Position numbers and translations under genes: made by a program
Shown here: positions 8,318 to 16,266 of the stretch, piece after piece
Position numbering within the stretch: the stretch's first letter is position 1
Layout of the letters: every line of letters begins with the position of its first letter
Notes under the pieces: model-generated
What the model was told of the DNA's origin: nothing
Database searches by the model: none
Seen by the model: the letters and a program-made list of their open reading frames with translations, nothing else
DNA from: an uncultured Christensenellaceae bacterium
GTDB taxonomy: Bacteria > Bacillota > Clostridia > Christensenellales > CAG-314
Length of the DNA: 64,000 bases
Direction: 5' to 3'
NCBI GenBank assembly: GCA_910586905.1
Contig: CAJUIV010000003.1
Coordinates: forward strand, 2,991-66,990

Positions 8318-10869
8318 CAGTTATATACGACGGCGACACCTCGGGGATTGACAAAGCAAACTCGGAGGCGCAAAGCAAGGTAAGCTCTTGCGGCAGTAAG
8401 CTGGGCAGTATTGCCAAAGGCGCAGCGGTAGCAATAGGCGCCGCTTTCGTGGCTGCCGGCGCTGCGGCTTTCAAATTCGGCACCGACTTTGAAAGTGCGG
8501 TCGCCAAGGCGTCAACGCTTTTCGGCGACGTTGAGGTGGACGTGGAGGGCTTGCAAAGTAAATTGCTCGACCTTTCAGACGCCAGCGGCATAGCAGCAGC
8601 CGACCTCGGCAATACGCTTTACAATGCGCTTTCTGCCGGTATTCCCGTTACGGAGGATATGGGCAGCGCGCTTGCATTTCTTGAGGCAAATACGCGGCTT
8701 GCAAAGGCTGGTTTTACCGACGTGGACACCGCCGTAACTACTACGGCAAAAATACTCAACGCCTACAAAATGGACGTGAGCGAAACCGAGAAAATCCACA
8801 AGATACTTATGCAGACCCAAAACAAGGGTATTGTTACGGTGGGCGAGCTCGGCAGTGTTTTAGCTCAAGTTACCCCTACGGCTGCGGCTTTCGGGGTATC
8901 GTTCGACCAAGTGGGCGCTGCAATCGCAAATATGACGGCGCAAGGCACGCCAGCCGCACAAGCAACGACGCAGCTCAACTCGCTTTTTGCAGAACTGGGC
9001 AAGAACGGAACAACGGCGGCAAACAGCCTTGCGGCTGCAACCGAGGGCACCGAGTACGCGGGCAAGTCATTTCAGCAGCTTGCGGCGGAGGGCGTACCTC
9101 TCAACAAAATACTCGATTTAATCGGCAACTATGCGGAGCAAAGCGGGCTCTCAATGCTCGATATGTTCAGCTCAATAGAGGCGGGCAAGGCAGCACTGGC
9201 GAACGCTGGGCAAAATTCCCAAGCCTTTGCAGACGCGCTCGCAGCTATGGGCACCGAGGCGGACGTTGTGGGCGACGCTTTCGACAAGGTAAGCGATACA
9301 ACGGCAGAGAAATTCGCAAAGATACTCAACGAGCTTAAAAATGCGGCTATAGAGCTGTTTATCGAGCTGGCGCCAATAGTGCAGCAGCTCCTCCCGGTGC
9401 TTAAAGATGTGCTCGGTAAGCTCGTGCCGGTGCTTTCCAATATAGTGCAAAAATTCTTGCCTATACTCGTAAATTTGATTGATAAACTGCTGCCGCCTAT
9501 CCTCAAGCTGGTTGATAAACTGCTGCCGGTGCTTTCAAATCTTTTCGAGGGCGTGGCGGAGGCTATAGGGGAAATAATCGACCAAGTTTTACCGGTGCTT
9601 ATAGACCTATTCGACGAGCTGGAGCCTATTTTTGACGAGTTTTGCGGCGAGCTTTTGCCCGTCATAGTGGACTTGTGGAAACAGCTTGCGCCGCCGATAT
9701 TGCAGCTTGCAAAAAGTATCTTTCCGCTTTTGGTGGAAATCTTGCGCACGCTGCTGCCGATTGTATCAAAGTTAATTCAAGACGTCCTCCCCGTGCTGGT
9801 GAAATTGTTTGAAAAAATAATCCCAGTAGTGGGCGAGATTGTGCAAAAAATATTCCCGGTGCTGGTTGAGCTGCTGGAGGCGCTTTTGCCGCTTTTCTTT
9901 CAGCTAATCGACGCGGTGCTGCCTTTTGTGGTGCAGTTGTTTGACGCGCTTATCCCCGTGCTGCTTGAGATTGTGGACGCACTCCTCCCGGTGCTTGTGG
10001 CACTTATCGACGCGCTGCTGCCTATCCTTACAACGCTTATAGAATTGCTCAAGCCGATACTCGACTTATTTATCGCACTGCTTGAGCCGATACTTGAGCT
10101 TTTGATGTCAGCGCTCACGCCGCTGCTGGAATTGTTTACCGCAATTTTACAGCCGATACTTGACCTTATAATGCTGGCGCTCACGCCGCTGCTGGAACTT
10201 ATCCAGCCGATTATCGACATTATTATGGCGCTTATGGATACGGCACTGCGTCCGCTTATGGACGTATTTAGTAATGTGTTCGGCGTCATTGTGGACACGG
10301 TAATGGTGGCTATCGGCTCCGTTACAGATATACTCGGCGGCATAATGGACTTTGTAAAAAACGTCTTTGCCGGAAACTGGAGCGGTGCGTGGGAAAGTAT
10401 AAAAAACGTCTTTTCAAATATATGGGAGGGTATAAAGAACGTCGGAAAATCGGCGCTCAACGGGCTTATTTCGATATTTGAAACTGGCTTAAACGGCATA
10501 ATCGGGTTTATCAACGGCATAACGCAAGGCGTATCAAAAATATGGGACTGGACGGGCATACCGAGCATACCGAAAATACCCGAGGTTAAAATCCCCCGCT
10601 TAAAGGTCGGCGCGGATTTCATACCGCAAGACTTTTTCCCGGCTTACCTTGATTACGGCGAGCGAGTGCTTACCGCAGAGGAAAATATCAAATTTAATCA
10701 GCTGGGAGGGCTCGAGGGTATGGAGCGAGCGCTCGGTGGCGCTGCGATAGCGAGAGCAGACAACAGCGGCGATATGCACGTGGTGGTACAGGGCGACGTC
10801 GAAATGGACGGTTTCAAGGTCGGCACCGTCGTTATGCGCAACATTGACGACGTTAAAAAATTTACCTAA
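8299..10869 (+). CDS. Tail tape measure protein with hendecad repeats
   Basis: An 856-aa protein with a GTG start behind gaggaggtg, overlapping the previous gene by 19 nt. Residues about 1-330 form the Ala/Gly-rich TMP core (AVAIGAAFVAAGAAAFKFG, a membrane-active stretch). Residues about 364-640 are a run of roughly 25 eleven-residue units of the pattern LLPVLxxLIDK, strongly hydrophobic with a recurring Pro. The C-terminal part has the usual module GNWSGAWESIKNVFSNIW and the IPSIPKIPEVKIP segment. The protein sets tail length and sits in the tube lumen before ejection. Confidence 0.92.
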   Translation: MADGKVTVIYDGDTSGIDKANSEAQSKVSSCGSKLGSIAKGAAVAIGAAFVAAGAAAFKFGTDFESAVAKASTLFGDVEVDVEGLQSKLLDLSDASGIAAADLGNTLYNALSAGIPVTEDMGSALAFLEANTRLAKAGFTDVDTAVTTTAKILNAYKMDVSETEKIHKILMQTQNKGIVTVGELGSVLAQVTPTAAAFGVSFDQVGAAIANMTAQGTPAAQATTQLNSLFAELGKNGTTAANSLAAATEGTEYAGKSFQQLAAEGVPLNKILDLIGNYAEQSGLSMLDMFSSIEAGKAALANAGQNSQAFADALAAMGTEADVVGDAFDKVSDTTAEKFAKILNELKNAAIELFIELAPIVQQLLPVLKDVLGKLVPVLSNIVQKFLPILVNLIDKLLPPILKLVDKLLPVLSNLFEGVAEAIGEIIDQVLPVLIDLFDELEPIFDEFCGELLPVIVDLWKQLAPPILQLAKSIFPLLVEILRTLLPIVSKLIQDVLPVLVKLFEKIIPVVGEIVQKIFPVLVELLEALLPLFFQLIDAVLPFVVQLFDALIPVLLEIVDALLPVLVALIDALLPILTTLIELLKPILDLFIALLEPILELLMSALTPLLELFTAILQPILDLIMLALTPLLELIQPIIDIIMALMDTALRPLMDVFSNVFGVIVDTVMVAIGSVTDILGGIMDFVKNVFAGNWSGAWESIKNVFSNIWEGIKNVGKSALNGLISIFETGLNGIIGFINGITQGVSKIWDWTGIPSIPKIPEVKIPRLKVGADFIPQDFFPAYLDYGERVLTAEENIKFNQLGGLEGMERALGGAAIARADNSGDMHVVVQGDVEMDGFKVGTVVMRNIDDVKKFT
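9388..10215 (+). repeat. 33-bp periodic coding repeat (11-residue units) in the tape measure gene
   Basis: Units such as LLPVLKDVLGK, LVPVLSNIVQK, FLPILVNLIDK and LLPPILKLVDK follow each other with exact 11-residue spacing for about 25 copies. At DNA level the copies are diverged (they share ctgctgccg-like cores), which points to old duplication under selection for the period rather than fresh copying. Confidence 0.85.
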
Positions 10870-10883
10870 AAGGAGGTGATAGC

Positions 10884-12848
10884 GTGATAATGGCTTATAT
10901 CGGCGGCATAGCTTACAAGCTCGCCGCAGATTATACTATTTCAGAACAAGCCGCAAACAAAATCGCCTCCAATATCTCGGTGATACTTGACGCTGGGCAA
11001 CCTATACCGCAAAGCGGCGAAATAATCGAGATACGCGACGACGACGTGGGCGAGGTGTACTTTTTAGGCGTATGCGGGATACCCAAAAGCCCGAAATACT
11101 CCAGCCCTTACGACGTCAAAACTTATTCTATTACGTGCAGCAACGCAAACGGCATACTTGCCCGGCGCGTGGTAAACGTCGCTTATCAGGGCTATACGGT
11201 TTCGCAAATCGTCAAAGGGCTTTTTGACGAGTATATCTCAAAAGAGGGCTTTACACTGGGAGCTATCAGCGACGTACCTATCAAGATAAACATATACACG
11301 GCGGCGGATTACGGTTTACAGTATTGCCTCGACGAGCTGGCGGAGTATGTGAGCGGCGCGTGGTATTGCACCAATGACCGCAAATTTTACTTTATAGCCG
11401 AGGAGGATTTCGAGCCTTTCCCGCACACGATTGACAAGGATTTTTTGCCGATTACTGCGCTGGAAATAAAAGTAAAGGATACAGACTTGCGAACGTCGCA
11501 AACGATTTCGGGCGGGCGTTCGGAAACAGCAGAGCAGCAAGAGGAATTCACCTATAACGGCGAGGATAACAACTTTACGTTGTCCTTTTCGTTGTCGAAA
11601 AAGCCAGCTATAAGCATAAACGGCACCGACATATCGCCCGACCGTATCGGCGTAAAAGGCTTAAACGATACGGAAAACAGCTATATGTTTTTATTTGCGT
11701 TTGATAGCGCGGTGCTCTCGTACAATACGCTATACGCTGGTACGAGCCCGCCGCCGCTGGCGGTCGGTGATGTACTGCAAGTGCGGTATGTGGGCTTTTA
11801 TCCTATTCGTGCGGTGGTGCAAAATGCCGGAGCTATTGCCGACATAGCCGCAAGGACTGGCACAAGCGGAATAATCGACAATGTAAAAATTGATAAAACC
11901 GTCCGCGACCTTGACGACGCGGTGCGGCTCGGCAATGCGCTACTGGAAAACTACGGGGCGACGCGCACGGAAATAAGCGGCTGGTTTAGCGTTTTAGAGG
12001 CTCAAAAAATGGGGCTCAATTTTAACGACTTTGCACTGCTGCGGCGCTGGCGATTTAATTTGCCGGAGTATGGCGCGGTCGGGGATTTCGTCTTGACGGA
12101 GCGAACGCTTACGCCGTTTATAAAGGGCGGCGGAGTGGAAAATCTTAAAATCACGCTCAAGCTGGTTGATAGAGCATATTTGCGCAGTTATGGGCAGATA
12201 TTTGACGAGTTAAGCAAAGCGACCTCGCAGCTTTCCATACGTGAGGACGACGTGGTTATCGACGTTAAGGTAACGACCGAGGAGCGAGTGCTCGCAGAGG
12301 AAACCGAAACAAACGGCGACAAACTCGACACCGAGCCCGGCGAAACGGCAGACTTGACGGAGCAGCAGCGCGTCGGTGATTTCACGGACTTTATGCCTTT
12401 ATGGTGCACTACGGACGCCAGCGGCGTGCTTATGTGCCCGGCGGGAATAAGTCTTGAAATGATAAGCGAGCAGCATTTTACCGAAACGCAACGCTTGACC
12501 GGCGAAATCGCCGAGATAAGCGAGGAGCTGGGGACGTTTGAGGGCGCCGTCGATACGGAGCCCGTGGAAACAGTTATAACGAGAGAGGAAAGCGAAATAA
12601 CCGAGGGCGCGATTGACACCGAGCCGGAGGAAATCGCAGAACTGCTCGAGAGTACGACCAAAACCGAGGGCAAAAATGACGCTGCGCCGGAGGAAAAGGC
12701 GGAGCTCAAAGAAAGTCAGACCGTGGAGGAAAATACGGGCTTTATGGTGCTATTTTGTACCAGTGAGGCGCAATTCCAAGCCGACGGGCAAATCGCAAGC
12801 CCGGCGGGATTATCACTATATGCGTGGAATACGCAAACAGGAGGCTAA
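10884..12848 (+). CDS. Tail hub / tail fibre protein with acidic repeated C-terminus
   Basis: A 654-aa protein; the GTG start has aggaggtgat 7 nt upstream. The N-terminal 430 or so residues look like siphovirus tail-tip proteins that follow the tape measure (LLENYGATRTEISGWFSVLE and SGAWYCTNDRKFYFIAEEDF). From about residue 460 the sequence turns very acidic and repetitive: four DTEP/DAAP-E-E-type units and two copies of a module ending CPAGISLE / SPAGLSLY. It is the only large gene between tape measure and the DGR target, so it may combine hub and fibre roles. Family name is uncertain. Confidence 0.65.
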   Translation: MIMAYIGGIAYKLAADYTISEQAANKIASNISVILDAGQPIPQSGEIIEIRDDDVGEVYFLGVCGIPKSPKYSSPYDVKTYSITCSNANGILARRVVNVAYQGYTVSQIVKGLFDEYISKEGFTLGAISDVPIKINIYTAADYGLQYCLDELAEYVSGAWYCTNDRKFYFIAEEDFEPFPHTIDKDFLPITALEIKVKDTDLRTSQTISGGRSETAEQQEEFTYNGEDNNFTLSFSLSKKPAISINGTDISPDRIGVKGLNDTENSYMFLFAFDSAVLSYNTLYAGTSPPPLAVGDVLQVRYVGFYPIRAVVQNAGAIADIAARTGTSGIIDNVKIDKTVRDLDDAVRLGNALLENYGATRTEISGWFSVLEAQKMGLNFNDFALLRRWRFNLPEYGAVGDFVLTERTLTPFIKGGGVENLKITLKLVDRAYLRSYGQIFDELSKATSQLSIREDDVVIDVKVTTEERVLAEETETNGDKLDTEPGETADLTEQQRVGDFTDFMPLWCTTDASGVLMCPAGISLEMISEQHFTETQRLTGEIAEISEELGTFEGAVDTEPVETVITREESEITEGAIDTEPEEIAELLESTTKTEGKNDAAPEEKAELKESQTVEENTGFMVLFCTSEAQFQADGQIASPAGLSLYAWNTQTGG

Positions 12849-12849
12849 T

Positions 12850-13335
12850 ATGCAAGTAAAAGAGCAAGCGGGTTTCCGCGGCGAGTATCAAATCGAGATT
12901 ATCGACACCGTTACGGGCGCGCGCGAAATTCACAAACTTAAAAACACCCTCACGAACATAAACAAGGATATACACCTTGCTATGCTGCTGGGGGTAACGA
13001 CGGGGTACAGCTTTGACGACCTCAATATCAAATATTTTGCTTTCGGCGACAGCGACACGCCAGCGGCAGCTACACAAACAAAGCTCGTGAACGAGCGTTT
13101 CCGTAAGCAAATCACAACGAAAGAACGCCCGACCGGGCAAAACTACGTCGAGAGTATTGTTTCGCTGGGCTCGCCGGACGCAAATTTCACGATTAAAGAA
13201 ATAGGCGTCTTTGCCGGCAGCACCGCAACAGGAACAAAAGACAGCGGCAAAATGATTTCCCGCATAGTGGTGAATATCGAAAAATTCGAGAATAAAATTA
13301 TAAACATCATACGCCGCGATTTTATCACTATATAA
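12850..13335 (+). CDS. Small phage tail protein upstream of the DGR target
   Basis: A 161-aa protein starting MQVKEQAGFRGEYQIEIIDT at the ATG at 12850, with aggaggctaat just before it. A longer frame exists upstream but lies inside the previous gene. The beta-rich sequence with TLTNINKDIHLAML and NFTIKEIGVFAGS resembles small tail-collar or baseplate-associated proteins found before receptor-binding genes; the IKEIGVF-type motif is common in tail-collar fibre proteins. Exact family not recognised. Confidence 0.6.
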   Translation: MQVKEQAGFRGEYQIEIIDTVTGAREIHKLKNTLTNINKDIHLAMLLGVTTGYSFDDLNIKYFAFGDSDTPAAATQTKLVNERFRKQITTKERPTGQNYVESIVSLGSPDANFTIKEIGVFAGSTATGTKDSGKMISRIVVNIEKFENKIINIIRRDFITI

Positions 13336-13345
13336 GGAGGTGCCT

Positions 13346-14638
13346 ATGTTTCAGACCAAAACGTGGCGAGCTCGCCAAGGTATCGGGCTCAATAAATTTT
13401 CCATAGGGGGTGCGGCTCCCGTTACACTGGTGAATATGCCCGACCAAGTTATCGTACCGGGCGACGCTTTCAGCGAGGAAAATATGAACGACCTTGAGCG
13501 CCGCATAGCAATGGCGTGCGCAGAAACTTACGGCGTCAAGATAGACAAATCAAACAGCAATCCGGAAAGCGCGGTCGAATATACGGACGGCGCGGCGGGG
13601 TTGACGCCCTCGAGTGGTAACGTCGGGAGCTTTATACCCGGCAGCTGGAGCGACAAATACCCGTTTAATAAAATACGCCCTTGCCTCGTAAAAAACGGGG
13701 CAGTGGTGGGGTATCTTAATCCGGATAATTACGCGCAATTCGAGGACGGCACCGCCGCAGACATCACAAGCGGCGCGGCTGGCGACGTTATGGTGGAAAT
13801 CCCGATATTTTACTACAAGATTTCACACAACGACACGCACACCTTTGTGCAGATTTCCTCGGCGCCGCTGGACGGATTTACGGATAAGGCTTTCCGTTAT
13901 AACGGTGAGCTTACCGACGCCTTTTATGTGGGTGCTTATTCCGGATATGTGGACAGCAGCAACAAGCTGCGCTCGTTGAGCGGCAAGACCCCGACGGGCA
14001 GCAAGACGATAGGCGCGTTTCGCACCGCAGCGCACGCTAATGGCGACGGTTACGAGCAGCTCAATTTTTATAAGCTCACGGCGCTGCAAATCCTTTACTT
14101 AATACGGTATAAGAGCCTTAACAGTCAAGCGGCGCTCGGACAAGGATATACCGGTGGCAGCGCAGCCGCACAAACCGGCGCGACTAATGACAAAGGTATG
14201 AATTACGGCGACACCTCGACAACCGGGCGCGTAAAGTGTAACGGTATCGAGGACTTTTTCGGCAACATCTTTCAGTGGGTGGACGGCTACAAAGCGACCT
14301 CCACCACAATGGTAAAGACGGCGGACGGGAATTTCAACGACAATGCCACCGGATACGAGGAGCACCCTTGCACGGTACCCAATAATGGCGGATACTTAAA
14401 GGATATAGTGGGGGACAACGAGCTGGCTTTTACGCCTAAAACCTTTAGCGGCAGCTCCAGCACCTACTATGCCGATTATGGCGCTCTGAGTTCGGGCTTT
14501 CTGCCCGCTTTCGGCGGTTACTGGGCTTATGGCGCCAATGCCGGGGCTTTCTATCTGGATTGCTACTATTCGGCGTCGAATTCCGATCCGTATATCGGGG
14601 CGCGCTTGCTTTTGTGTAAGGCTACCAAAGCAGCATAA
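13346..14638 (+). CDS. DGR target protein: C-type-lectin/FGE-like tail adhesin with C-terminal variable repeat
   Basis: A 430-aa protein; the ATG at 13346 is chosen because aaggagg lies 5 nt upstream. The last 120 residues have the formylglycine-generating-enzyme/C-type lectin signature of DGR targets: GIEDFFGNIFQWVDGYK (about 300-316), later GGYW, and the closing GARLLLCK. Residues 377-426 are the variable repeat, nearly a copy of the non-coding repeat 193 bp downstream. In known DGR phages such a protein is the receptor-binding tip, diversified to follow host surface change. It sits at the end of the tail operon, where receptor-binding genes lie. The adhesin role is inferred from family and context. 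Confidence 0.92.
   Translation: MFQTKTWRARQGIGLNKFSIGGAAPVTLVNMPDQVIVPGDAFSEENMNDLERRIAMACAETYGVKIDKSNSNPESAVEYTDGAAGLTPSSGNVGSFIPGSWSDKYPFNKIRPCLVKNGAVVGYLNPDNYAQFEDGTAADITSGAAGDVMVEIPIFYYKISHNDTHTFVQISSAPLDGFTDKAFRYNGELTDAFYVGAYSGYVDSSNKLRSLSGKTPTGSKTIGAFRTAAHANGDGYEQLNFYKLTALQILYLIRYKSLNSQAALGQGYTGGSAAAQTGATNDKGMNYGDTSTTGRVKCNGIEDFFGNIFQWVDGYKATSTTMVKTADGNFNDNATGYEEHPCTVPNNGGYLKDIVGDNELAFTPKTFSGSSSTYYADYGALSSGFLPAFGGYWAYGANAGAFYLDCYYSASNSDPYIGARLLLCKATKAA
14475..14624 (+). repeat. DGR variable repeat (VR) in the 3' end of the target gene
   Basis: This 150-bp segment aligns without gaps to 14668-14817 at a constant offset of 193 bp. I count 28 differences, every one opposite an A in the downstream copy (15 A to G, 11 A to T, 2 A to C); all non-A template positions in the interval are identical. 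In frame, template AAT/AAC codons appear here as GCT, AGT, TAC, TAT and GAT. The core 14478-14617 is certain; the outer 3 and 7 bp are A-rich and less so. Confidence 0.95.
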
Positions 14639-14667
14639 AACTACTATCTCAATATAATATGGGCAAT

Positions 14668-14817
14668 AAAATGGCAATCTGAATTCGGACTATCTACCCA
14701 CTTTCGGCGGTAACTGGGCTAATGACACCAATACCGGGGCTTTCTATCTGAATTGCAACTATTCGACGTCGAATTCCAATCCGAATATCGGGACGCACTT
14801 ACTAATGTGAAAAGAAA
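14668..14817 (+). ncRNA. DGR template repeat (TR), source of the TR-RNA
   Basis: This non-coding copy of the variable repeat begins 29 nt after the target gene's stop codon and ends 100 nt before the reverse transcriptase. About 47 of its 150 positions are A, many in AAT/AAC triplets in the target's frame, the design that lets adenine mutagenesis sample many residues. In frame it would read a TGA at 14808-14810, which is TGT in the VR. In studied DGRs such an RNA, including the spacer up to the RT gene, is copied by an error-prone RT and the cDNA replaces the VR. Confidence 0.93.
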
Positions 14818-14917
14818 TTTATATTTTCATTGCCCTGCCGCTCGGCAAAACATCAAAATCTCAACTCCGTGCTGGTAGGCTGCGGTCGAACGCTCGGAAA
14901 AGGAACACAAAAGCCTT
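14818..14917 (+). other. TR-to-RT spacer, probable 3' part of the DGR RNA
   Basis: One hundred bases between the TR and the RT start codon hold no ORF. They include a compact tgcc/ggca hairpin (about 14840-14851) and GC-rich stretches unlike the TR. In the Bordetella phage DGR the region just after TR is needed for cDNA priming, so a structured spacer here is expected. A weak ribosome site for RT (ggaaaagga) is at its end. Confidence 0.5.
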
Positions 14918-16015
14918 ATGAAACGATACGGCAATTTATTTGAAAAAATAATCGACATCAATAATCTTGTAAGAGCTCACAACAATGCTCGGAAAAGAAA
15001 AACGAAAAACCCGGAGGTGCAGAAAGTGGACAGCGACGTGCTGGGCTACTGTATGCAAATCCGCGAAATGCTGGTGCGCGGGACGTTTACAACCTCAAAG
15101 TACCATATTTTCAATATCGTTGACCGAGGCAAAGAGCGCGAAATCTGCGACTTGCCATACTTTCCCGACCGTATAGTACACTGGGCAATAATGCAAGTGC
15201 TGGAGCCGATTTTCTGCTCGCACTTTATCGCGCAGACATACGCAGCGATACCGGGCAAAGGGACGCATAAAGCCCTCCAACAACTCCACGAGTATATGGA
15301 CGACAAAGAGGGGACAGCGTACTGCCTCAAGCTCGACGTAAAAAAGTTTTTTCCGCACGTAAACGGGGAAATACTCAAGGCGCTGCTGCGTAAAAAAATC
15401 AAATGCGAGCGCACGCTTTGGCTACTGGACGACATAGTGGACAGCTACGACAACGGGCTGCCGATAGGGAATTATACCTCCCAGTATTTCGGTAACTACT
15501 ATCTATCGTATTTCGACCACTGGATTAAAGAGGTTAAAGGCGTAAAATATTACTTGCGTTATATGGACGATATTATAATCTTGCACAGCTCAAAGGAATA
15601 CCTCCACGAGCTTAAGCGGGAAATCGACGAGTATTTCGCAAATCTCAAGCTAACCGTAAAGGGTAACTGGCAAATTTTCCCCACGCTCGTGCGCGGCGTC
15701 GATTTCGTCGGTTATCGGAGTTTCGAGGGCTATACGTTATTGAGAAAGCCGACAAAAAAGCGGCTCAAGGCAGCCACAAAGCGCTTGCTTTTCAAGGTGC
15801 AGAGCGGTAAGCCTCTCACCACATCAGACCGCAGCGTCATAGGGTCGTACCACGGTATCCTCAAATGGTGCGACAGCTGGCGCTTATCAAACAAAACAAT
15901 AAACAAAGTACAAGGAGGAGCTTATGCTGGTACGAGGAACACAGGAACAAAAGCCGCTTGCGCTGGAGTTCGGCAAGGACACGGTTTACGTGCGCAACAA
16001 TATTCGACGGATTGA
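14918..16015 (+). CDS. DGR-type reverse transcriptase
   Basis: A 365-aa RT with ordered palm motifs: LDVKKFFPHV (first catalytic Asp about 140), LPIGNYTSQ (181-189) and RYMDDIIIL (YMDD at 215-218). The [ILV]GxxxSQ form of motif 4 separates DGR enzymes from group II intron and retron RTs (QGxxxSP). It lacks maturase and endonuclease domains, as DGR RTs do. It lies just after the template repeat, and copies the TR-RNA with errors at A. The last 30 codons (from about 15924) overlap the next gene by 92 nt and read as a low-complexity tail (GGAYAGTRNTGTK), so the natural C-terminus may be near residue 330. Confidence 0.95.
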   Translation: MKRYGNLFEKIIDINNLVRAHNNARKRKTKNPEVQKVDSDVLGYCMQIREMLVRGTFTTSKYHIFNIVDRGKEREICDLPYFPDRIVHWAIMQVLEPIFCSHFIAQTYAAIPGKGTHKALQQLHEYMDDKEGTAYCLKLDVKKFFPHVNGEILKALLRKKIKCERTLWLLDDIVDSYDNGLPIGNYTSQYFGNYYLSYFDHWIKEVKGVKYYLRYMDDIIILHSSKEYLHELKREIDEYFANLKLTVKGNWQIFPTLVRGVDFVGYRSFEGYTLLRKPTKKRLKAATKRLLFKVQSGKPLTTSDRSVIGSYHGILKWCDSWRLSNKTINKVQGGAYAGTRNTGTKAACAGVRQGHGLRAQQYSTD

Positions 16016-16157
16016 GAAAACCGCCGAGGACGATTTCGAGGGCTGGGAGTACGAGGAAACTACCTATACCTATCCGGAATACGTAAAAAAGCAGCAAGAG
16101 GACGGCGACAACGTAAAGCTGGCGCTCGCCGAGCTTGCGGAAATTGTAGGAGGCTAA
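15924..16157 (+). CDS. Small acidic phage protein after the RT (77 aa)
   Basis: This ORF starts MLVRGTQEQKPLALEFGKDT with aaggaggagctt just upstream, so the start is well supported even though it lies inside the RT frame. It is acidic with an aromatic patch (GWEYEETTYTYPEYV) and a C-terminal helix. Proteins of this kind are found just before XkdX/CD1375-like genes in Clostridia siphophages and seem tail-associated. At 77 aa and without the basic four-helix pattern, it does not look like the DGR accessory protein Avd. Function unknown. Confidence 0.65.
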   Translation: MLVRGTQEQKPLALEFGKDTVYVRNNIRRIEKTAEDDFEGWEYEETTYTYPEYVKKQQEDGDNVKLALAELAEIVGG

Positions 16158-16158
16158 T

Positions 16159-16266
16159 ATGGTAAAAATTTACGTTGATTTAATCAATCGCGGGCTCAAG
16201 ACACTTGAGGACGTGCCGGCGCGCTGGCGCGAGGCTGTAAAGGCAGCACTGGAGGCGAGGGACTAA
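16159..16266 (+). CDS. CD1375/XkdX-like small phage protein (35 aa)
   Basis: The ATG at 16159 lies one base after the previous stop, with aggaggcta upstream. The peptide begins MVKIYVDLINRGLKTLEDVP and ends in ALEARD. This pattern (short beta segment, then LEDVPxRWR) is that of the CD1375-like peptides found between tail genes and holins in Clostridia phages and PBSX-type elements. The stop overlaps the next ATG by one base (taATG). The role is unknown. Confidence 0.75.
   Translation: MVKIYVDLINRGLKTLEDVPARWREAVKAALEARD

Noticed and set aside
9388..10215. Possible CRISPR array because of 33-bp periodicity
   Set aside because: The units are diverged, in frame and coding, with no constant repeat or unique spacers. 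It is the hendecad region of the tape measure protein. No CRISPR array was seen in the window.
10884..12848. Second DGR target in the tail fibre gene
   Set aside because: No stretch similar to the template repeat was found in this gene or elsewhere in the window apart from the VR at 14475-14624.
14918..16015. Group II intron or retron reverse transcriptase
   Set aside because: Motif 4 is LPIGNYTSQ (DGR type), there is no maturase or HNH domain and no intron RNA structure, and a TR/VR pair with adenine-only differences is adjacent.
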